From NCBI RefSeq assembly GCF_000482485.1, contig NZ_AXVK01000001.1, forward strand, positions 558,001 to 622,000: 64,000 nt of DNA, read 5' to 3'. A program made the translations under genes and the position numbers. Below are positions 1 through 9,171 of the stretch, piece by piece. This DNA comes from Paucisalibacillus globulus DSM 18846 (GTDB lineage Bacteria > Bacillota > Bacilli > Bacillales > Amphibacillaceae). The notes beneath the pieces are model-generated. The model worked only from the letters and a program-made list of their open reading frames with translations. It was not told the DNA's origin and did no database searches. Each line of letters opens with the position of its first letter. Within the stretch, counting starts at the first letter, position 1.

Positions 1-2
1 CC

Positions 3-545
3 ATCCAAGTTGGATTAATGCATGGAAGACTTCATTCAACAGAGAAAGAAGAGATAATGAAAGAATTTGCAGCAAATAAAGTTCAAATTCTTGTTTCGAC
101 TACGGTTGTAGAAGTAGGTGTTAATGTTCCCAACGCAACCATAATGGTTATTTATGATGCAGAACGATTTGGACTTTCACAATTGCACCAATTAAGGGGA
201 AGAGTTGGACGTGGTGATAAACAAAGCTATTGTATTCTAATTGCTGATCCAAAGAGTGAAAATGGAAAAGAGAGAATGCGCATCATGACGGAAACGAATA
301 ATGGTTTTAAACTTTCAGAAGAGGACTTAAAGCTACGCGGTCCTGGTGACTTTTTTGGGACGAAACAAAGCGGATTGCCTGATTTCAAAGTAGCGGACAT
401 GATTCATGATTACCGAGCACTTGAAACAGCAAGAAATGATGCACAAGAAATCATTGAATTTAATTTGTTAGAAGAAGATCCAAAATATGAACCATTAAGG
501 ACTTTATTAGAAAATGAAGGAGTATTCGATACTGTTCTAGATTAA
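3..545 (+). CDS. recG: ATP-dependent DNA helicase RecG, C-terminal part
   Basis: RecG is a superfamily 2 helicase that remodels stalled replication forks and branch-migrates Holliday junctions. Only the last ~180 residues are inside the window; the reading frame is already open at the left edge, so the gene starts upstream (the family is about 680 residues). Visible are helicase motif V ([14 protein letters not shown]), the motif VI arginine-finger block ([12 protein letters not shown]) and the RecG C-terminal segment with [16 protein letters not shown]. In Bacillus recG lies immediately before fapR, as here. The 110-bp gap to fapR holds a promoter and operator, so fapR is separately controlled. 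Confidence 0.97.
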   Translation: MQVGLMHGRLHSTEKEEIMKEFAANKVQILVSTTVVEVGVNVPNATIMVIYDAERFGLSQLHQLRGRVGRGDKQSYCILIADPKSENGKERMRIMTETNNGFKLSEEDLKLRGPGDFFGTKQSGLPDFKVADMIHDYRALETARNDAQEIIEFNLLEEDPKYEPLRTLLENEGVFDTVLD

Positions 546-552
546 TTCATAC

Positions 553-581
553 TTGCATTATTTTCTTAGGTAATATATATT
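553..581 (+). promoter_or_regulatory. sigma-A promoter of fapR-plsX-fabDG-acpP
   Basis: A -35 TTGCAT (553-558), a 17-bp spacer and a -10 TATATT (576-581) lie just after recG. The predicted start point falls near 588, inside the operator described next. Confidence 0.65.
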
Positions 582-585
582 ACTG

Positions 586-605
586 TTAGTACCAAGTCTT
601 AGTAT
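586..605 (+). promoter_or_regulatory. FapR operator
   Basis: The sequence TTAGTACCAAGTCTTAGTAT matches, from memory, the FapR-box pattern (TTAGTACC, short spacer, TTAGTA-like half) of Bacillus fatty-acid genes. It begins 5 bp after the -10 box and covers the expected transcription start, where a bound repressor would block RNA polymerase. It precedes fapR itself, so it implies autoregulation relieved by malonyl-CoA. The regulatory logic is family knowledge; the match and position are seen. Confidence 0.65.
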
Positions 606-654
606 CAACGATTATTATTATTAGAAAAATATTAAAAGTGGATGGTGTGCTTTA

Positions 655-1227
655 ATGAGGATACCGAAAGTAAAGAGACAAGAAAAACTTAGGGAAACAA
701 TTGAAGAAACCCCCTTTATAACAGATGAAGAGCTAGCGAAAAAGTTTGACGTAAGTATTCAAACCATTCGATTGGATCGAATGGAATTATCGATTCCTGA
801 ATTAAGGGAAAGAATAAAAACGGTAGCAAAGAGTCAATGGAATGAAACAGTGAAATCTCTACCGCTTGAAGATGTAATTGGGGAAATAATTGATTTAGAG
901 CTAGATAAACGCGCAATCTCTATTCTAGATATTGGGAAAGAACATGTTTTTACAAGGAACAATATTGCTAGAGGACATCATTTATTTGCACAAGCAAATT
1001 CACTTGCAGTAGCAGTCATAAATGATGAATTAGCATTAACTACTAAATCTGTAATTCATTTCAAGAGACAAGTACACCAAGGTGAACGAGTGGTTGCGAA
1101 GGCATTTGTTCAAGCTATAAGTGAAAAAGGACTTACAATTGTTCAAGTTGATAGTTTTGTAGATAGTGAAAAAGTTTTTTCCGGAGAATTTCATATGTAC
1201 CGGTCAACAGAGAAAAAAGGAGAATAA
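655..1227 (+). CDS. fapR: Transcription factor FapR, fatty-acid and phospholipid synthesis repressor
   Basis: FapR represses the fatty-acid synthesis regulon and is released from DNA by malonyl-CoA. The 190-residue length fits the family (188 in B. subtilis). Residues ~20-45 form a DeoR-like helix-turn-helix ([17 protein letters not shown]), followed by a linker helix and, from ~75 on, the hot-dog fold ligand domain, including [20 protein letters not shown]. It heads the operon with plsX (3-bp gap), fabD, fabG and acpP, the conserved Bacillaceae arrangement, and has its own operator upstream. The start ATG is preceded by GGATGGTG. Confidence 0.97.
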   Translation: MRIPKVKRQEKLRETIEETPFITDEELAKKFDVSIQTIRLDRMELSIPELRERIKTVAKSQWNETVKSLPLEDVIGEIIDLELDKRAISILDIGKEHVFTRNNIARGHHLFAQANSLAVAVINDELALTTKSVIHFKRQVHQGERVVAKAFVQAISEKGLTIVQVDSFVDSEKVFSGEFHMYRSTEKKGE

Positions 1228-1230
1228 CAA

Positions 1231-2235
1231 ATGAAAATTGCAATTGATGCTATGGGTGGTGACCATGCGCCAAAAGAAATCGTTTTAGGGGCGATGGATG
1301 CTGTTAAGCAAATAGCAAATCTACAAATTACACTTTTTGGTGATGAAGAAAAAATCTCACAATATTTGACTGACAAAGAGCGTATTCAAATTGTACATAC
1401 AGACGAAGTCATTACAGGTGAGGATGAGCCAGTTAGAGCTGTTAGAAGAAAGAAAAACTCATCTATGGTTAAAATGGCTGAAGAAGTGAAAGATGGGCGT
1501 GCAGATGCATGTATTTCTGCCGGTAATACCGGCGCGCTAATGAGCGCTGGATTATTTGTTGTGGGAAGAATTCCTGGAATCGATCGTCCAGCATTATCTC
1601 CAACACTCCCAACATTAGACGGCACGGGATTCCTAATGTTAGATGTCGGTGCTAACGTGGATGCCAAGCCCAACCATTTATTACAGTATGCTATTATGGG
1701 ATCTGTTTACGCAGAAAAGGTCCGGTCCATTAAAAATCCAAGAGTTGGTTTATTAAATGTTGGAACAGAGGATGGGAAGGGTAACGAATTAACAAAAAAA
1801 GCCTTTGATTTAATGAAAAAAGCACCAATAAACTTTGTTGGTAATGTTGAGGCTCGCGATTTACTAAATGGTGTAGCAGATGTCGTAGTTACAGATGGTT
1901 TTAGTGGAAACATTGCTCTGAAAACGATTGAAGGGACTGCTTCTTCGCTTTTTTCTATGCTAAAAGAAACCTTAATGTCTTCATTGAAAACAAAGCTAGC
2001 TGCTGGTATGGTTAAAAGTGATTTAAAAGGACTAAAGGATAAATTAGACTACTCTGAGTACGGTGGAGCTGCATTATTTGGTTTAGCGGCACCTGTAATA
2101 AAAGCACATGGTTCTTCCAATCGTCGTGCAATCTATAGTGCTATTAAGCAAACTTGTAACATGGTCGAACAACGGATGATAGGCACTATAAAAGAAACAG
2201 TTGAAACGATGCAACAAGGTAAGGGGGAAGACTAA
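1231..2235 (+). CDS. plsX: Phosphate acyltransferase PlsX
   Basis: PlsX converts acyl-ACP to acyl-phosphate, the donor used by PlsY to begin phosphatidic-acid synthesis; it is a peripheral membrane enzyme. The 334-residue protein begins with the family hallmark [18 protein letters not shown] and contains [23 protein letters not shown] and [13 protein letters not shown]. The start ATG has a strong AAAAGGAGA ribosome site. Its last base overlaps the fabD start codon, so the two are probably translationally coupled. Expected to be under FapR control with the rest of the operon. Confidence 0.98.
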   Translation: MKIAIDAMGGDHAPKEIVLGAMDAVKQIANLQITLFGDEEKISQYLTDKERIQIVHTDEVITGEDEPVRAVRRKKNSSMVKMAEEVKDGRADACISAGNTGALMSAGLFVVGRIPGIDRPALSPTLPTLDGTGFLMLDVGANVDAKPNHLLQYAIMGSVYAEKVRSIKNPRVGLLNVGTEDGKGNELTKKAFDLMKKAPINFVGNVEARDLLNGVADVVVTDGFSGNIALKTIEGTASSLFSMLKETLMSSLKTKLAAGMVKSDLKGLKDKLDYSEYGGAALFGLAAPVIKAHGSSNRRAIYSAIKQTCNMVEQRMIGTIKETVETMQQGKGED

Positions 2236-3173
2236 TGAAAAGAATTGCATTTATGTTTCCTGGTCAAGGTTCTCAAACGGTTGGAATGGGGAAAGAAATT
2301 CATGATGTATTTCCTAGTATTCAAGAATTATATACAAAGGCAAACGAAGTTATTGGAAAAGATTTAAAAAAATTAATGTTTGATGGTCCAACTGATAAAT
2401 TAACAGAAACAGAAAATGCACAGCCTGCACTATTATTATCTAGTATTGCTTTATTTAACTTACTTTTAAAAGAAGATATTCAGCCTTCCATGGTGGTTGG
2501 TCATAGTTTGGGAGAATATAGTGCACTTGTTGCTGCGAATTCTATATCTATTGAAGAAGCATTACCATTAGTAGCTACTCGTGGAAGATTAATGGAAGAA
2601 GCATTTCCAAAAGGGCAGGGCACTATGGCGGCAGTTCTTGGTTTATCAGCAGAAGCAATTCAAGAGGTTCTAGAAGGTGTCACAGATGAAATTGTAGATC
2701 TTGCAAACATTAACTGTCCAGGACAAATCGTTATTTCCGGGTCACTTGCAGGTGTGGAAAAAGCTGGTAAACTTCTAAAAGAAAAAGGAGCAAAACGAGT
2801 TATTCCTTTAAATGTTAGCGGACCTTTTCATTCAAGATTAATGCAAGCAGCTAATAGTGACTTTGCAAAGCATTTAGATGAGGTAGTTATCCGTGATGCA
2901 AAAATTCCAGTCTATGCGAATGTAACAGCAGAAGCGGTAAGTAAACAAGATGAAATAAAGGAGCTGTTATTAAAGCAACTTTATTCTCCTGTTCGATTTG
3001 AGGAATCTATTCGCAGCATGATGGAAGCTGGTGTTGACGCTTTTGTTGAAGTTGGAAATGGAAAGGTATTGAGTGGTTTAGTAAAAAAAATAAATCGTCA
3101 AGCTACGATTTTCACCGTACAAGATCAAACATCCATGAATGATTTTATTACATGGTATAGGAGTGAAGCCTAA
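2235..3173 (+). CDS. fabD: Malonyl-CoA:ACP transacylase FabD
   Basis: FabD moves malonyl groups from CoA to acyl carrier protein, supplying the extender unit of fatty-acid elongation. The 312-residue sequence has the N-terminal FPGQGSQ motif, the nucleophile elbow GHSLGEYSA with Ser91, and the catalytic His in GPFHSRLM. It overlaps plsX and fabG by one base at each end (ATGA and TAATG junctions), a tightly coupled operon. Nothing deviates from the family. Confidence 0.98.
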   Translation: MKRIAFMFPGQGSQTVGMGKEIHDVFPSIQELYTKANEVIGKDLKKLMFDGPTDKLTETENAQPALLLSSIALFNLLLKEDIQPSMVVGHSLGEYSALVAANSISIEEALPLVATRGRLMEEAFPKGQGTMAAVLGLSAEAIQEVLEGVTDEIVDLANINCPGQIVISGSLAGVEKAGKLLKEKGAKRVIPLNVSGPFHSRLMQAANSDFAKHLDEVVIRDAKIPVYANVTAEAVSKQDEIKELLLKQLYSPVRFEESIRSMMEAGVDAFVEVGNGKVLSGLVKKINRQATIFTVQDQTSMNDFITWYRSEA

Positions 3174-3913
3174 TGTTAACAGGGAAAACTGCAATCGTTA
3201 CAGGTGGCTCAAGGGGCATCGGTCGTTCCATTGCACTAGAACTTGCTAAAAATGGTGCAAATGTTGTGGTAAACTATGCTGGAAGTGAAGAAAAGGCACA
3301 AGCAGTTGTTGAAGAAATTGAGCAATTAGGTGTTAAAGCTTTTAAATTTCAAGCAGACGTTGCGGATGAAGCACAAGTTAAGGAAATGGTAAAACTTACA
3401 GTGGATTCTTTTGGTAGTGTAGATATTCTTGTTAATAATGCAGGAATAACTCGAGATAATCTATTAATGAGAATGAAAGAATCAGAATTTGACCAAGTTA
3501 TTAATACAAATCTAAAAGGTGTATTCATCTGTACGAAGGCAGTTACTCGTCAAATGATGAAACAACGTTCTGGTAGGATTATTAATGTTGCTTCGATTGT
3601 AGGAGTAAGCGGTAATCCAGGACAAGCTAACTATGTTGCAGCTAAGGCAGGTGTTATTGGGTTAACCAAAACAACTGCTAAAGAGTTAGCTACACGTAAT
3701 ATTTTAGTCAATGCAATTGCTCCAGGATTTATTTCAACGGATATGACAGATCAATTAACAGATGAGCAAAAGAATGGCATGCTCAGCTTAATTCCACTTG
3801 CTAAATTAGGTGAGCCAGAAGATGTTGCAAAAGTTGTTCGCTTTTTAGCTTCAGACGATGCAAACTACATTACTGGTCAAACTATTCATATTGACGGTGG
3901 TATGGTAATGTAA
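3173..3913 (+). CDS. fabG: 3-oxoacyl-[ACP] reductase FabG
   Basis: FabG carries out the first NADPH-dependent reduction of each fatty-acid elongation cycle. It is a classical short-chain dehydrogenase of 246 residues: cofactor motif TGGSRGIG at 10-17, NNAG at 88-91, and catalytic Ser141, Tyr154 and Lys158 (YVAAK). The C-terminal GGM motif is present. The start codon overlaps the fabD stop. The gene is followed by a 66-bp gap and acpP, so the operon places the reductase, the transacylase and their carrier protein together. Confidence 0.98.
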   Translation: MLTGKTAIVTGGSRGIGRSIALELAKNGANVVVNYAGSEEKAQAVVEEIEQLGVKAFKFQADVADEAQVKEMVKLTVDSFGSVDILVNNAGITRDNLLMRMKESEFDQVINTNLKGVFICTKAVTRQMMKQRSGRIINVASIVGVSGNPGQANYVAAKAGVIGLTKTTAKELATRNILVNAIAPGFISTDMTDQLTDEQKNGMLSLIPLAKLGEPEDVAKVVRFLASDDANYITGQTIHIDGGMVM

Positions 3914-3979
3914 TATTCTTAGCTATCTAGCTATAGTCGCCGCTATCTTTTATAGTACTTTGAAAGGGGGTGAAAGTGT

Positions 3980-4216
3980 ATGGCAGACGTATTTGATCGC
4001 GTAAAAGAAATTATTATTGATAAACTTGATGTGGAAGAATCAAAAGTTACAATGGAAGCATCTTTTAAAGATGATTTAGAAGCAGATTCATTAGATGTTG
4101 TTGAGCTAGTTATGGAGCTTGAGGATGAATTCGATATGGAAATTGCTGATGAAGAAGCAGAAAAAATTAACACTGTTGGTGATGCTGTAAATTACATAAA
4201 CAATTTACAGGGCTAA
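3980..4216 (+). CDS. acpP: Acyl carrier protein
   Basis: Carries growing acyl chains as thioesters on a 4'-phosphopantetheine arm. The 78-residue acidic protein has the attachment site DSLDVVEL with Ser37, and the helix III sequence [16 protein letters not shown] very strong ribosome site (AAAGGGGGTG) precedes the ATG, fitting its known abundance. It closes the fapR operon and is followed at once by a hairpin terminator. Confidence 0.98.
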   Translation: MADVFDRVKEIIIDKLDVEESKVTMEASFKDDLEADSLDVVELVMELEDEFDMEIADEEAEKINTVGDAVNYINNLQG

Positions 4217-4231
4217 TATAAGGATAAGGGG

Positions 4232-4255
4232 AGTCTCGCTGGATGCGAGACTTTT
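4232..4255 (+). terminator. Rho-independent terminator after acpP
   Basis: An 8-bp perfect stem (AGTCTCGC / GCGAGACT) with a 5-base loop is followed by TTTT. It lies 15 bp after the acpP stop and ends the fatty-acid operon. Confidence 0.8.
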
Positions 4256-4280
4256 CCATATAACTAGAAGAAAATTCGAA

Positions 4281-4336
4281 GATGTCTAGCTCCAGGCGCA
4301 GTCCGTAAGTCGCTAAGCGGGCGCCTTGCGCTTTTC
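4281..4336. repeat. Short copy of a Bacillaceae dispersed repeat (TCTAGCTCCAG...CTTGCGCTTTTC)
   Basis: Between acpP and rnc sits a GC-rich segment that begins GATGTCTAGCTCCAGGCGC and ends GGCGCCTTGCGCTTTTC. From memory, both ends match a longer repeat scattered through many Bacillus-group genomes; this copy seems internally deleted. It is out of step with the AT-rich surroundings. A degenerate relative of its 5' end is seen at 60661-60685. The function is unknown. Confidence 0.55.
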
Positions 4337-4363
4337 AATTCAACAAGAGGTGGCATATTAAAG

Positions 4364-5047
4364 ATGAATCGAGAAAAATTAGAAAAAATGCTAAATCTTA
4401 CATTCCATAATATTGAAGTAATTAAACAAGCATTTACGCATTCATCTTATGTGAATGAGCATCGTGATGGGCACACTTCCGATAATGAACGATTGGAATT
4501 TTTAGGTGATGCTGTTTTGGAGCTTGGTGTTTCTCAATATCTGTACAGAAAGTATCCCGAAATGCCCGAAGGTGAAATGACTAAGTTACGAGCAGCTATA
4601 GTTTGTGAGCCTTCACTAGAAGTATTTGCACGAAATTTAAATTTCGGTGAACATATTTTTTTAGGTAAGGGAGAAGAGATGACAGGCGGCAGAAATCGCC
4701 CTGCATTGCTTGCAGATGTATTTGAAGCTTTCTTAGGTGCTTTATACTTAGATCAAGGCTTTAACATTGCATTAGATTTTCTGGAGAAACATGTCTTTCC
4801 TAAAATCGACACTGGTGCTTTTTCGCATGGGATGGATTATAAAAGTAAACTTCAAGAAGTTGTCCAACAAGACAAAAATCAGACAATAGTGTATCAGATT
4901 GTAGATGAAAAAGGTCCCTCACACAATAAAGAATTTATAGCTGAGCTACTTATTAATAATAGTGTTCTTGGTTCGGGGGTAGGCCGAACGAAAAAAGAGG
5001 CGGAGCAACGTGCAGCAAAGAATGCTTTAGATAAGATAAGTTATTAA
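4364..5047 (+). CDS. rnc: Ribonuclease III
   Basis: Cleaves double-stranded RNA during rRNA and scRNA maturation and mRNA turnover. The 227-residue protein has the catalytic signature [14 protein letters not shown] at 41-54 and, in the second metal-binding helix, [16 protein letters not shown] double-stranded RNA-binding domain fills residues ~155-225 ([11 protein letters not shown] ... [13 protein letters not shown]). A good ribosome site (AAGAGGTGG) precedes the ATG. In B. subtilis rnc is followed directly by smc; here a reverse-strand gene lies between. Confidence 0.98.
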   Translation: MNREKLEKMLNLTFHNIEVIKQAFTHSSYVNEHRDGHTSDNERLEFLGDAVLELGVSQYLYRKYPEMPEGEMTKLRAAIVCEPSLEVFARNLNFGEHIFLGKGEEMTGGRNRPALLADVFEAFLGALYLDQGFNIALDFLEKHVFPKIDTGAFSHGMDYKSKLQEVVQQDKNQTIVYQIVDEKGPSHNKEFIAELLINNSVLGSGVGRTKKEAEQRAAKNALDKISY

Positions 5048-5049
5048 CA

Positions 5050-5086
5050 AAAAGGAGGCTACCTTTAAGGTAAAACCTCCTTTTAT
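5050..5086. terminator. Bidirectional terminator between rnc and the yfkK-type gene
   Basis: AAAAGGAGG (5050-5058) pairs with CCTCCTTTT (5076-5084), with a smaller ACCTT/AAGGT pairing inside. T-runs on both strands let it serve both the rnc transcript and the convergent gene. Confidence 0.8.
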
Positions 5087-5092
5087 CTTTTT

Positions 5093-5317
5093 TTATTTCT
5101 TTCTTACTTTACTTAATTCTTCGATAAAGGCTTGTGTTTCTGATACAGAAAGTTTGCCTTTTTGCACAATCATATCATACAAGAATTTTATTTCTTCATA
5201 TTTTGTTAGGTCATAGTCCTCTGCATCCATAATAGAGCGGTTTACAACTGATAAACGGTCAGCTAAGTCATTAAGTAATAGTGCTAGGTTTTCTTTTGTT
5301 GGGTTTTCTAAACTCAT
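5093..5317 (-). CDS. yfkK: UPF0435 (DUF1128) family protein, YfkK-like
   Basis: A 74-residue protein of unknown function, recognised as the small Bacillaceae family typified by B. subtilis YfkK from its conserved core (LADRLSVVNRSIMDAEDYD) and C-terminal helix. It is predicted to be soluble and largely helical, with no signal peptide or membrane segment. A GAGGTG ribosome site lies just before the ATG on the minus strand. It is the only gene on this strand in the window and splits rnc from smc. The family call is fairly secure, the function is not known, and the symbol is used by homology only. Confidence 0.85.
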   Translation of the reverse strand: MSLENPTKENLALLLNDLADRLSVVNRSIMDAEDYDLTKYEEIKFLYDMIVQKGKLSVSETQAFIEELSKVRKK

Positions 5318-5587
5318 TTTACACCTCTTTTTTTTGAAGGACAGGAATAAAAATCCTCCATTACCCTGTCCACTCTTCTTTTGTATCTATATTTATGATA
5401 AAATAAATGCATAAAAAAGCCAATAAATATATATATACAGTCTGTTTATAAAACTTTTAATCTATTTTTTAAATAAAAATAAAAACTATTTTAAAACAGT
5501 CTTTATAAGAAATTGGTATAGAGAAAAAGGGAAAGTGGAATCGAACGAAGTAGTAATGGGAGATTCGTTTCCAATAGGAGAATGTTT

Positions 5588-8500
5588 ATGTTTTTAAAGC
5601 GTTTAGAAAGTGTGGGGTTTAAATCTTTTGCCGAACGGATTAATGTGGAGTTTGTTCCGGGTGTAACGGCAGTAGTAGGTCCTAATGGCAGTGGGAAAAG
5701 TAATATTACTGATGCAATCCGTTGGGTATTGGGTGAACAATCAGCAAAGTCGCTACGTGGTACTAAAATGGAGGATATTATCTTCCAAGGTAGTGATACG
5801 AGAAAAGCTCTCAATGTCGCTGAAGTCACACTTATATTAGACAATAGTGATCAAGCCTTACCTCTTGATTATGATGAAGTTAGTGTAACAAGAAGGGTGT
5901 ATCGTTCAGGTGAAAGTGAATTTTACATTAATAAACAAACCTGTAGACTAAAGGATATTGTCGATTTGTTTCTGGATTCTGGCTTAGGAAAAGAAGCTTT
6001 CTCTATCATCAGCCAAGGAAAAGTAGAGGAAATATTAAGCTCTAAGGCCGAAGAGAGACGTACAATATTTGAAGAGGCAGCAGGAGTTTTAAAATATAAA
6101 GGTCGTAAAAAGAAAGCAGAATACAAACTTGCAGAAACACAAGAAAATTTAAACCGTGTTGAGGATATTATTCATGAAATTGAGAATCAGCTTGAGCCTT
6201 TACAAGCGCAAGCGGAAAAGGCTAAAGAATATTTAAAACAAAAAGAATTTCTAAAGAAACAAGAAATATCTTTGCTAATTACTGAGATCGAGTTACTTCA
6301 CAATGAATGGCAAGGTATATTAAATGAAATTGAATCCGAAAAAATGGAAGAGATTTCATTAAAGACTATGATTCAAAAGAAAGAAGCAGGCTTAGCTAAT
6401 GAGCGTCAAGAAATTGAACGTATAGACGATAAGATTAATGAATTACAGGAGCGTTTACTCACAACAACGCAACAACTTGAACAGTATGAAGGTAAAAAAC
6501 AAGTTTTCCATGAAAGAACGAAACACTTTACTGAGAATAAAGAAAAGCTTGAGATACAAAAACAGGAAGCTGAAGAAAGAATTACAGTTTTTGAATCGGA
6601 GCTTATCGAAGAAACTAATAAATTAAATGAACTTCAAGAAAAAAAACAAAGTACAAAACAAATAGTAAATGAGCTAAAAAGAAAGTTAACAATTGATCAA
6701 GATAATATCCACGAGCAAATTGAAGAACTTAAATCCGAGTACATTGAATACTTAAACAAACAAGCTGCGAAACGTAATGAGCGTCAATCTATTTCGGGTC
6801 AAGTACAACAGATTAATGCAAAAAAAGGTAAACAAGCAGAGAAGTTTCAAGATTTAATTGATTTACGTGAAGAGTATACAAAGAAATTAGATACGATTGA
6901 AGAATCATTACAATCTGCTGAAAATAATTATCTTGAAAAGGAAGTAAACATAAGAGAAGTTAAGAAAGAAATTGAACAAAAGCGGCATCTTTATCAAGAC
7001 TCACAAACAAAACTTTATCAAGGCTATCAGTATATTGAAAAATTGAAATCAAAAAAAGAAATGTTGGAAGAAATGAAAGAGGATTTTCAAGGATTCTTTC
7101 AAGGGGTTAAATCAATACTAAAAGCTAGAGAAAATGGTAAATTAACAGATATACATGGAGCTGTTATTGAGTTAATAGATGTTCCGAAGTCCTATATTAC
7201 TGCTATTGAGACAGTACTTGGTGGTCAGGCTCAACATATTGTCGTTGAAAAAGATGAATCTGCAAGGCTAGCAATAGATTGGTTGAAACGAACCAACAGT
7301 GGTCGAGCGACATTTTTACCATTAGGATCAATTCAAGCAAGATTTATTCCACAGGATGTATTAAAGCAGGTGGAAATTCATCCAGGTTTTGTTGGAGTCG
7401 CTGGTAAGCTCGCCTCTACCAATCCTTCATTTCAAAAAGCTGTTGATCATTTAATGGGGCATGTAATAATTGCAAAAACGCTAAAAGATGCTAATGATAT
7501 CGCAAGGCAAGTTATGCGTAAATATCGTATAGTAACGCTTGAAGGAGACGTGGTTAACCCAGGTGGTTCCATGTCTGGTGGGGCTCAAAAGAAAACCAAT
7601 CAATCCCTTTTTACTAGAGAAAAGGATTTACAAGAGTTAACAGAAAAGCTAGAGGAATATTCGAACAAGGCACTTGGATTTGAGAAAAAAGTCCAAAATG
7701 AGAAGAATCAGCTAGTTGAATTAGAACAGAAGTTATACGAGTTGGAGAAAATCTTCACTGAAAATCAACTGCTGCTTCAGGAAGTAAGATCGAAACATAA
7801 AGAAATTGAATTAAAATTAGTTTCCTTACAAGAAAATCTATCTGTTTATGATCAGGATAAACAACAGTTTGAACGTGACTATGATGTGTTGAATAAGCGA
7901 GATAATGAACTGGAGATTGAGTTAGAGGATATAAAACTAAAATTACAAGATTTTCAAGATCAGATTGATAAACTATCTAAACAAGAACTGGAGTTTAAAG
8001 AAAACCAAGAACAGCTTCAACACGACTTCCATACTTATCAAGTCCAGCTTGCAGAACAAGAAGAGCGTGTAAAAAACCAACAGGAAAAAACCAATACGTT
8101 ACAAGCTAGGCTAACTGAACAAACAACTTATTATGAATCAATTGTTCAAGAATTGAATCAACTAATTGCAATCTCTCTTTCTAATGAATCGGAAGAAGAA
8201 ATAAACGAGATTCTCGATAAGAAAAGTGAAGAAAAAGAAGCTATTACAATAACTATTCAGGATCTTCGTTCAGCTAGATTGACTCGTACTCAGAATATGC
8301 AGGATGATGAACGAGAGTTGAAGGAAGAAAACAAGAAACACCAAGCACTTATCGGGAGGATACAACAGAAGGAAGTTAAAGCTAACCGTATTGATGTAGA
8401 GCTCGAAAACCATTTATCTGTATTACAGACAGAATATATTATTACATTTGAGCGAGCTAAGCAGGAATATGAAAAGGTAGAAAATTTAGAGGAAGCAAAA

Positions 8501-9154
8501 CGTAATGTTTCAGAAATTAAAGCGAGAATCACTAGACTTGGTAATGTGAATATAGGTGCTATTGACGAATTTGATCGTATTTCTGAACGTTATACATTTT
8601 TAACTGAACAAAGGGACGATCTCGTTCAAGCAAAAGAAACGTTATTTGCCGTTATTAAAGAAATGGATGAAGAGATGGAACATTTATTTGGTGCCACTTT
8701 TGCTCAAATTAAAGAGGAGTTCTCGGTTGTGTTTAAAGAGTTATTTGGTGGTGGACATGCCGAGTTAAAGCTTACAGAGCCAAGTAATTTGTTAGATACA
8801 GGTGTTGATATTATTGCGCAACCACCAGGTAAGAAGCTTCAAAACTTAGGGCTACTGTCAGGTGGAGAACGTGCATTAACTGCTATTGCATTGCTATTTG
8901 CAATTTTAAGAGTAAGACCGGTTCCGTTTTGTGTGCTGGATGAAGTTGAAGCAGCCCTGGATGAAGCGAATGTTGTAAGATTTGCAAAATATGTTAAGCA
9001 CTATAGTGAAGATACTCAATTCATAGTCATTACCCATCGTCAGGGTACTATGGAGCAAGCTGATGTTTTATATGGTGTAACGATGCAAGAATCTGGTGTG
9101 TCACGACTAGTTTCTGTCCGTTTGGAAGAGACAAAAGAGCTTATTCAATCTTAA
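5588..9154 (+). CDS. smc: Chromosome segregation protein SMC
   Basis: The SMC ATPase, with ScpA and ScpB, forms the bacterial condensin that organises and segregates chromosomes. The product is 1188 residues from ATG 5588, chosen because AGGAG lies 7 bp upstream and the N-terminus MFLKRLESVGFKSF then matches the family; ATG 5582, two codons earlier, is possible. Walker A GPNGSGKS is at ~31-38. Two long coiled coils (~165-500 and ~675-1000) flank a hinge that ends near GGSMSGG. The C-terminal head holds the ABC signature LSGGERA and Walker B CVLDEVEAALD. ftsY follows after 17 bp. No clear promoter is seen in the AT-rich 270 bp upstream. Confidence 0.98.
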   Translation: MFLKRLESVGFKSFAERINVEFVPGVTAVVGPNGSGKSNITDAIRWVLGEQSAKSLRGTKMEDIIFQGSDTRKALNVAEVTLILDNSDQALPLDYDEVSVTRRVYRSGESEFYINKQTCRLKDIVDLFLDSGLGKEAFSIISQGKVEEILSSKAEERRTIFEEAAGVLKYKGRKKKAEYKLAETQENLNRVEDIIHEIENQLEPLQAQAEKAKEYLKQKEFLKKQEISLLITEIELLHNEWQGILNEIESEKMEEISLKTMIQKKEAGLANERQEIERIDDKINELQERLLTTTQQLEQYEGKKQVFHERTKHFTENKEKLEIQKQEAEERITVFESELIEETNKLNELQEKKQSTKQIVNELKRKLTIDQDNIHEQIEELKSEYIEYLNKQAAKRNERQSISGQVQQINAKKGKQAEKFQDLIDLREEYTKKLDTIEESLQSAENNYLEKEVNIREVKKEIEQKRHLYQDSQTKLYQGYQYIEKLKSKKEMLEEMKEDFQGFFQGVKSILKARENGKLTDIHGAVIELIDVPKSYITAIETVLGGQAQHIVVEKDESARLAIDWLKRTNSGRATFLPLGSIQARFIPQDVLKQVEIHPGFVGVAGKLASTNPSFQKAVDHLMGHVIIAKTLKDANDIARQVMRKYRIVTLEGDVVNPGGSMSGGAQKKTNQSLFTREKDLQELTEKLEEYSNKALGFEKKVQNEKNQLVELEQKLYELEKIFTENQLLLQEVRSKHKEIELKLVSLQENLSVYDQDKQQFERDYDVLNKRDNELEIELEDIKLKLQDFQDQIDKLSKQELEFKENQEQLQHDFHTYQVQLAEQEERVKNQQEKTNTLQARLTEQTTYYESIVQELNQLIAISLSNESEEEINEILDKKSEEKEAITITIQDLRSARLTRTQNMQDDERELKEENKKHQALIGRIQQKEVKANRIDVELENHLSVLQTEYIITFERAKQEYEKVENLEEAKRNVSEIKARITRLGNVNIGAIDEFDRISERYTFLTEQRDDLVQAKETLFAVIKEMDEEMEHLFGATFAQIKEEFSVVFKELFGGGHAELKLTEPSNLLDTGVDIIAQPPGKKLQNLGLLSGGERALTAIALLFAILRVRPVPFCVLDEVEAALDEANVVRFAKYVKHYSEDTQFIVITHRQGTMEQADVLYGVTMQESGVSRLVSVRLEETKELIQS

Positions 9155-9171
9155 AGGAGTGTGTCAAGTAC

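Noticed and set aside
3943-4173. Ser-rich reverse-strand frame opposite acpP
   Set aside because: It is the antisense of an acidic, real gene; no ribosome site, no family. The same holds for the other long frames opposite known genes.
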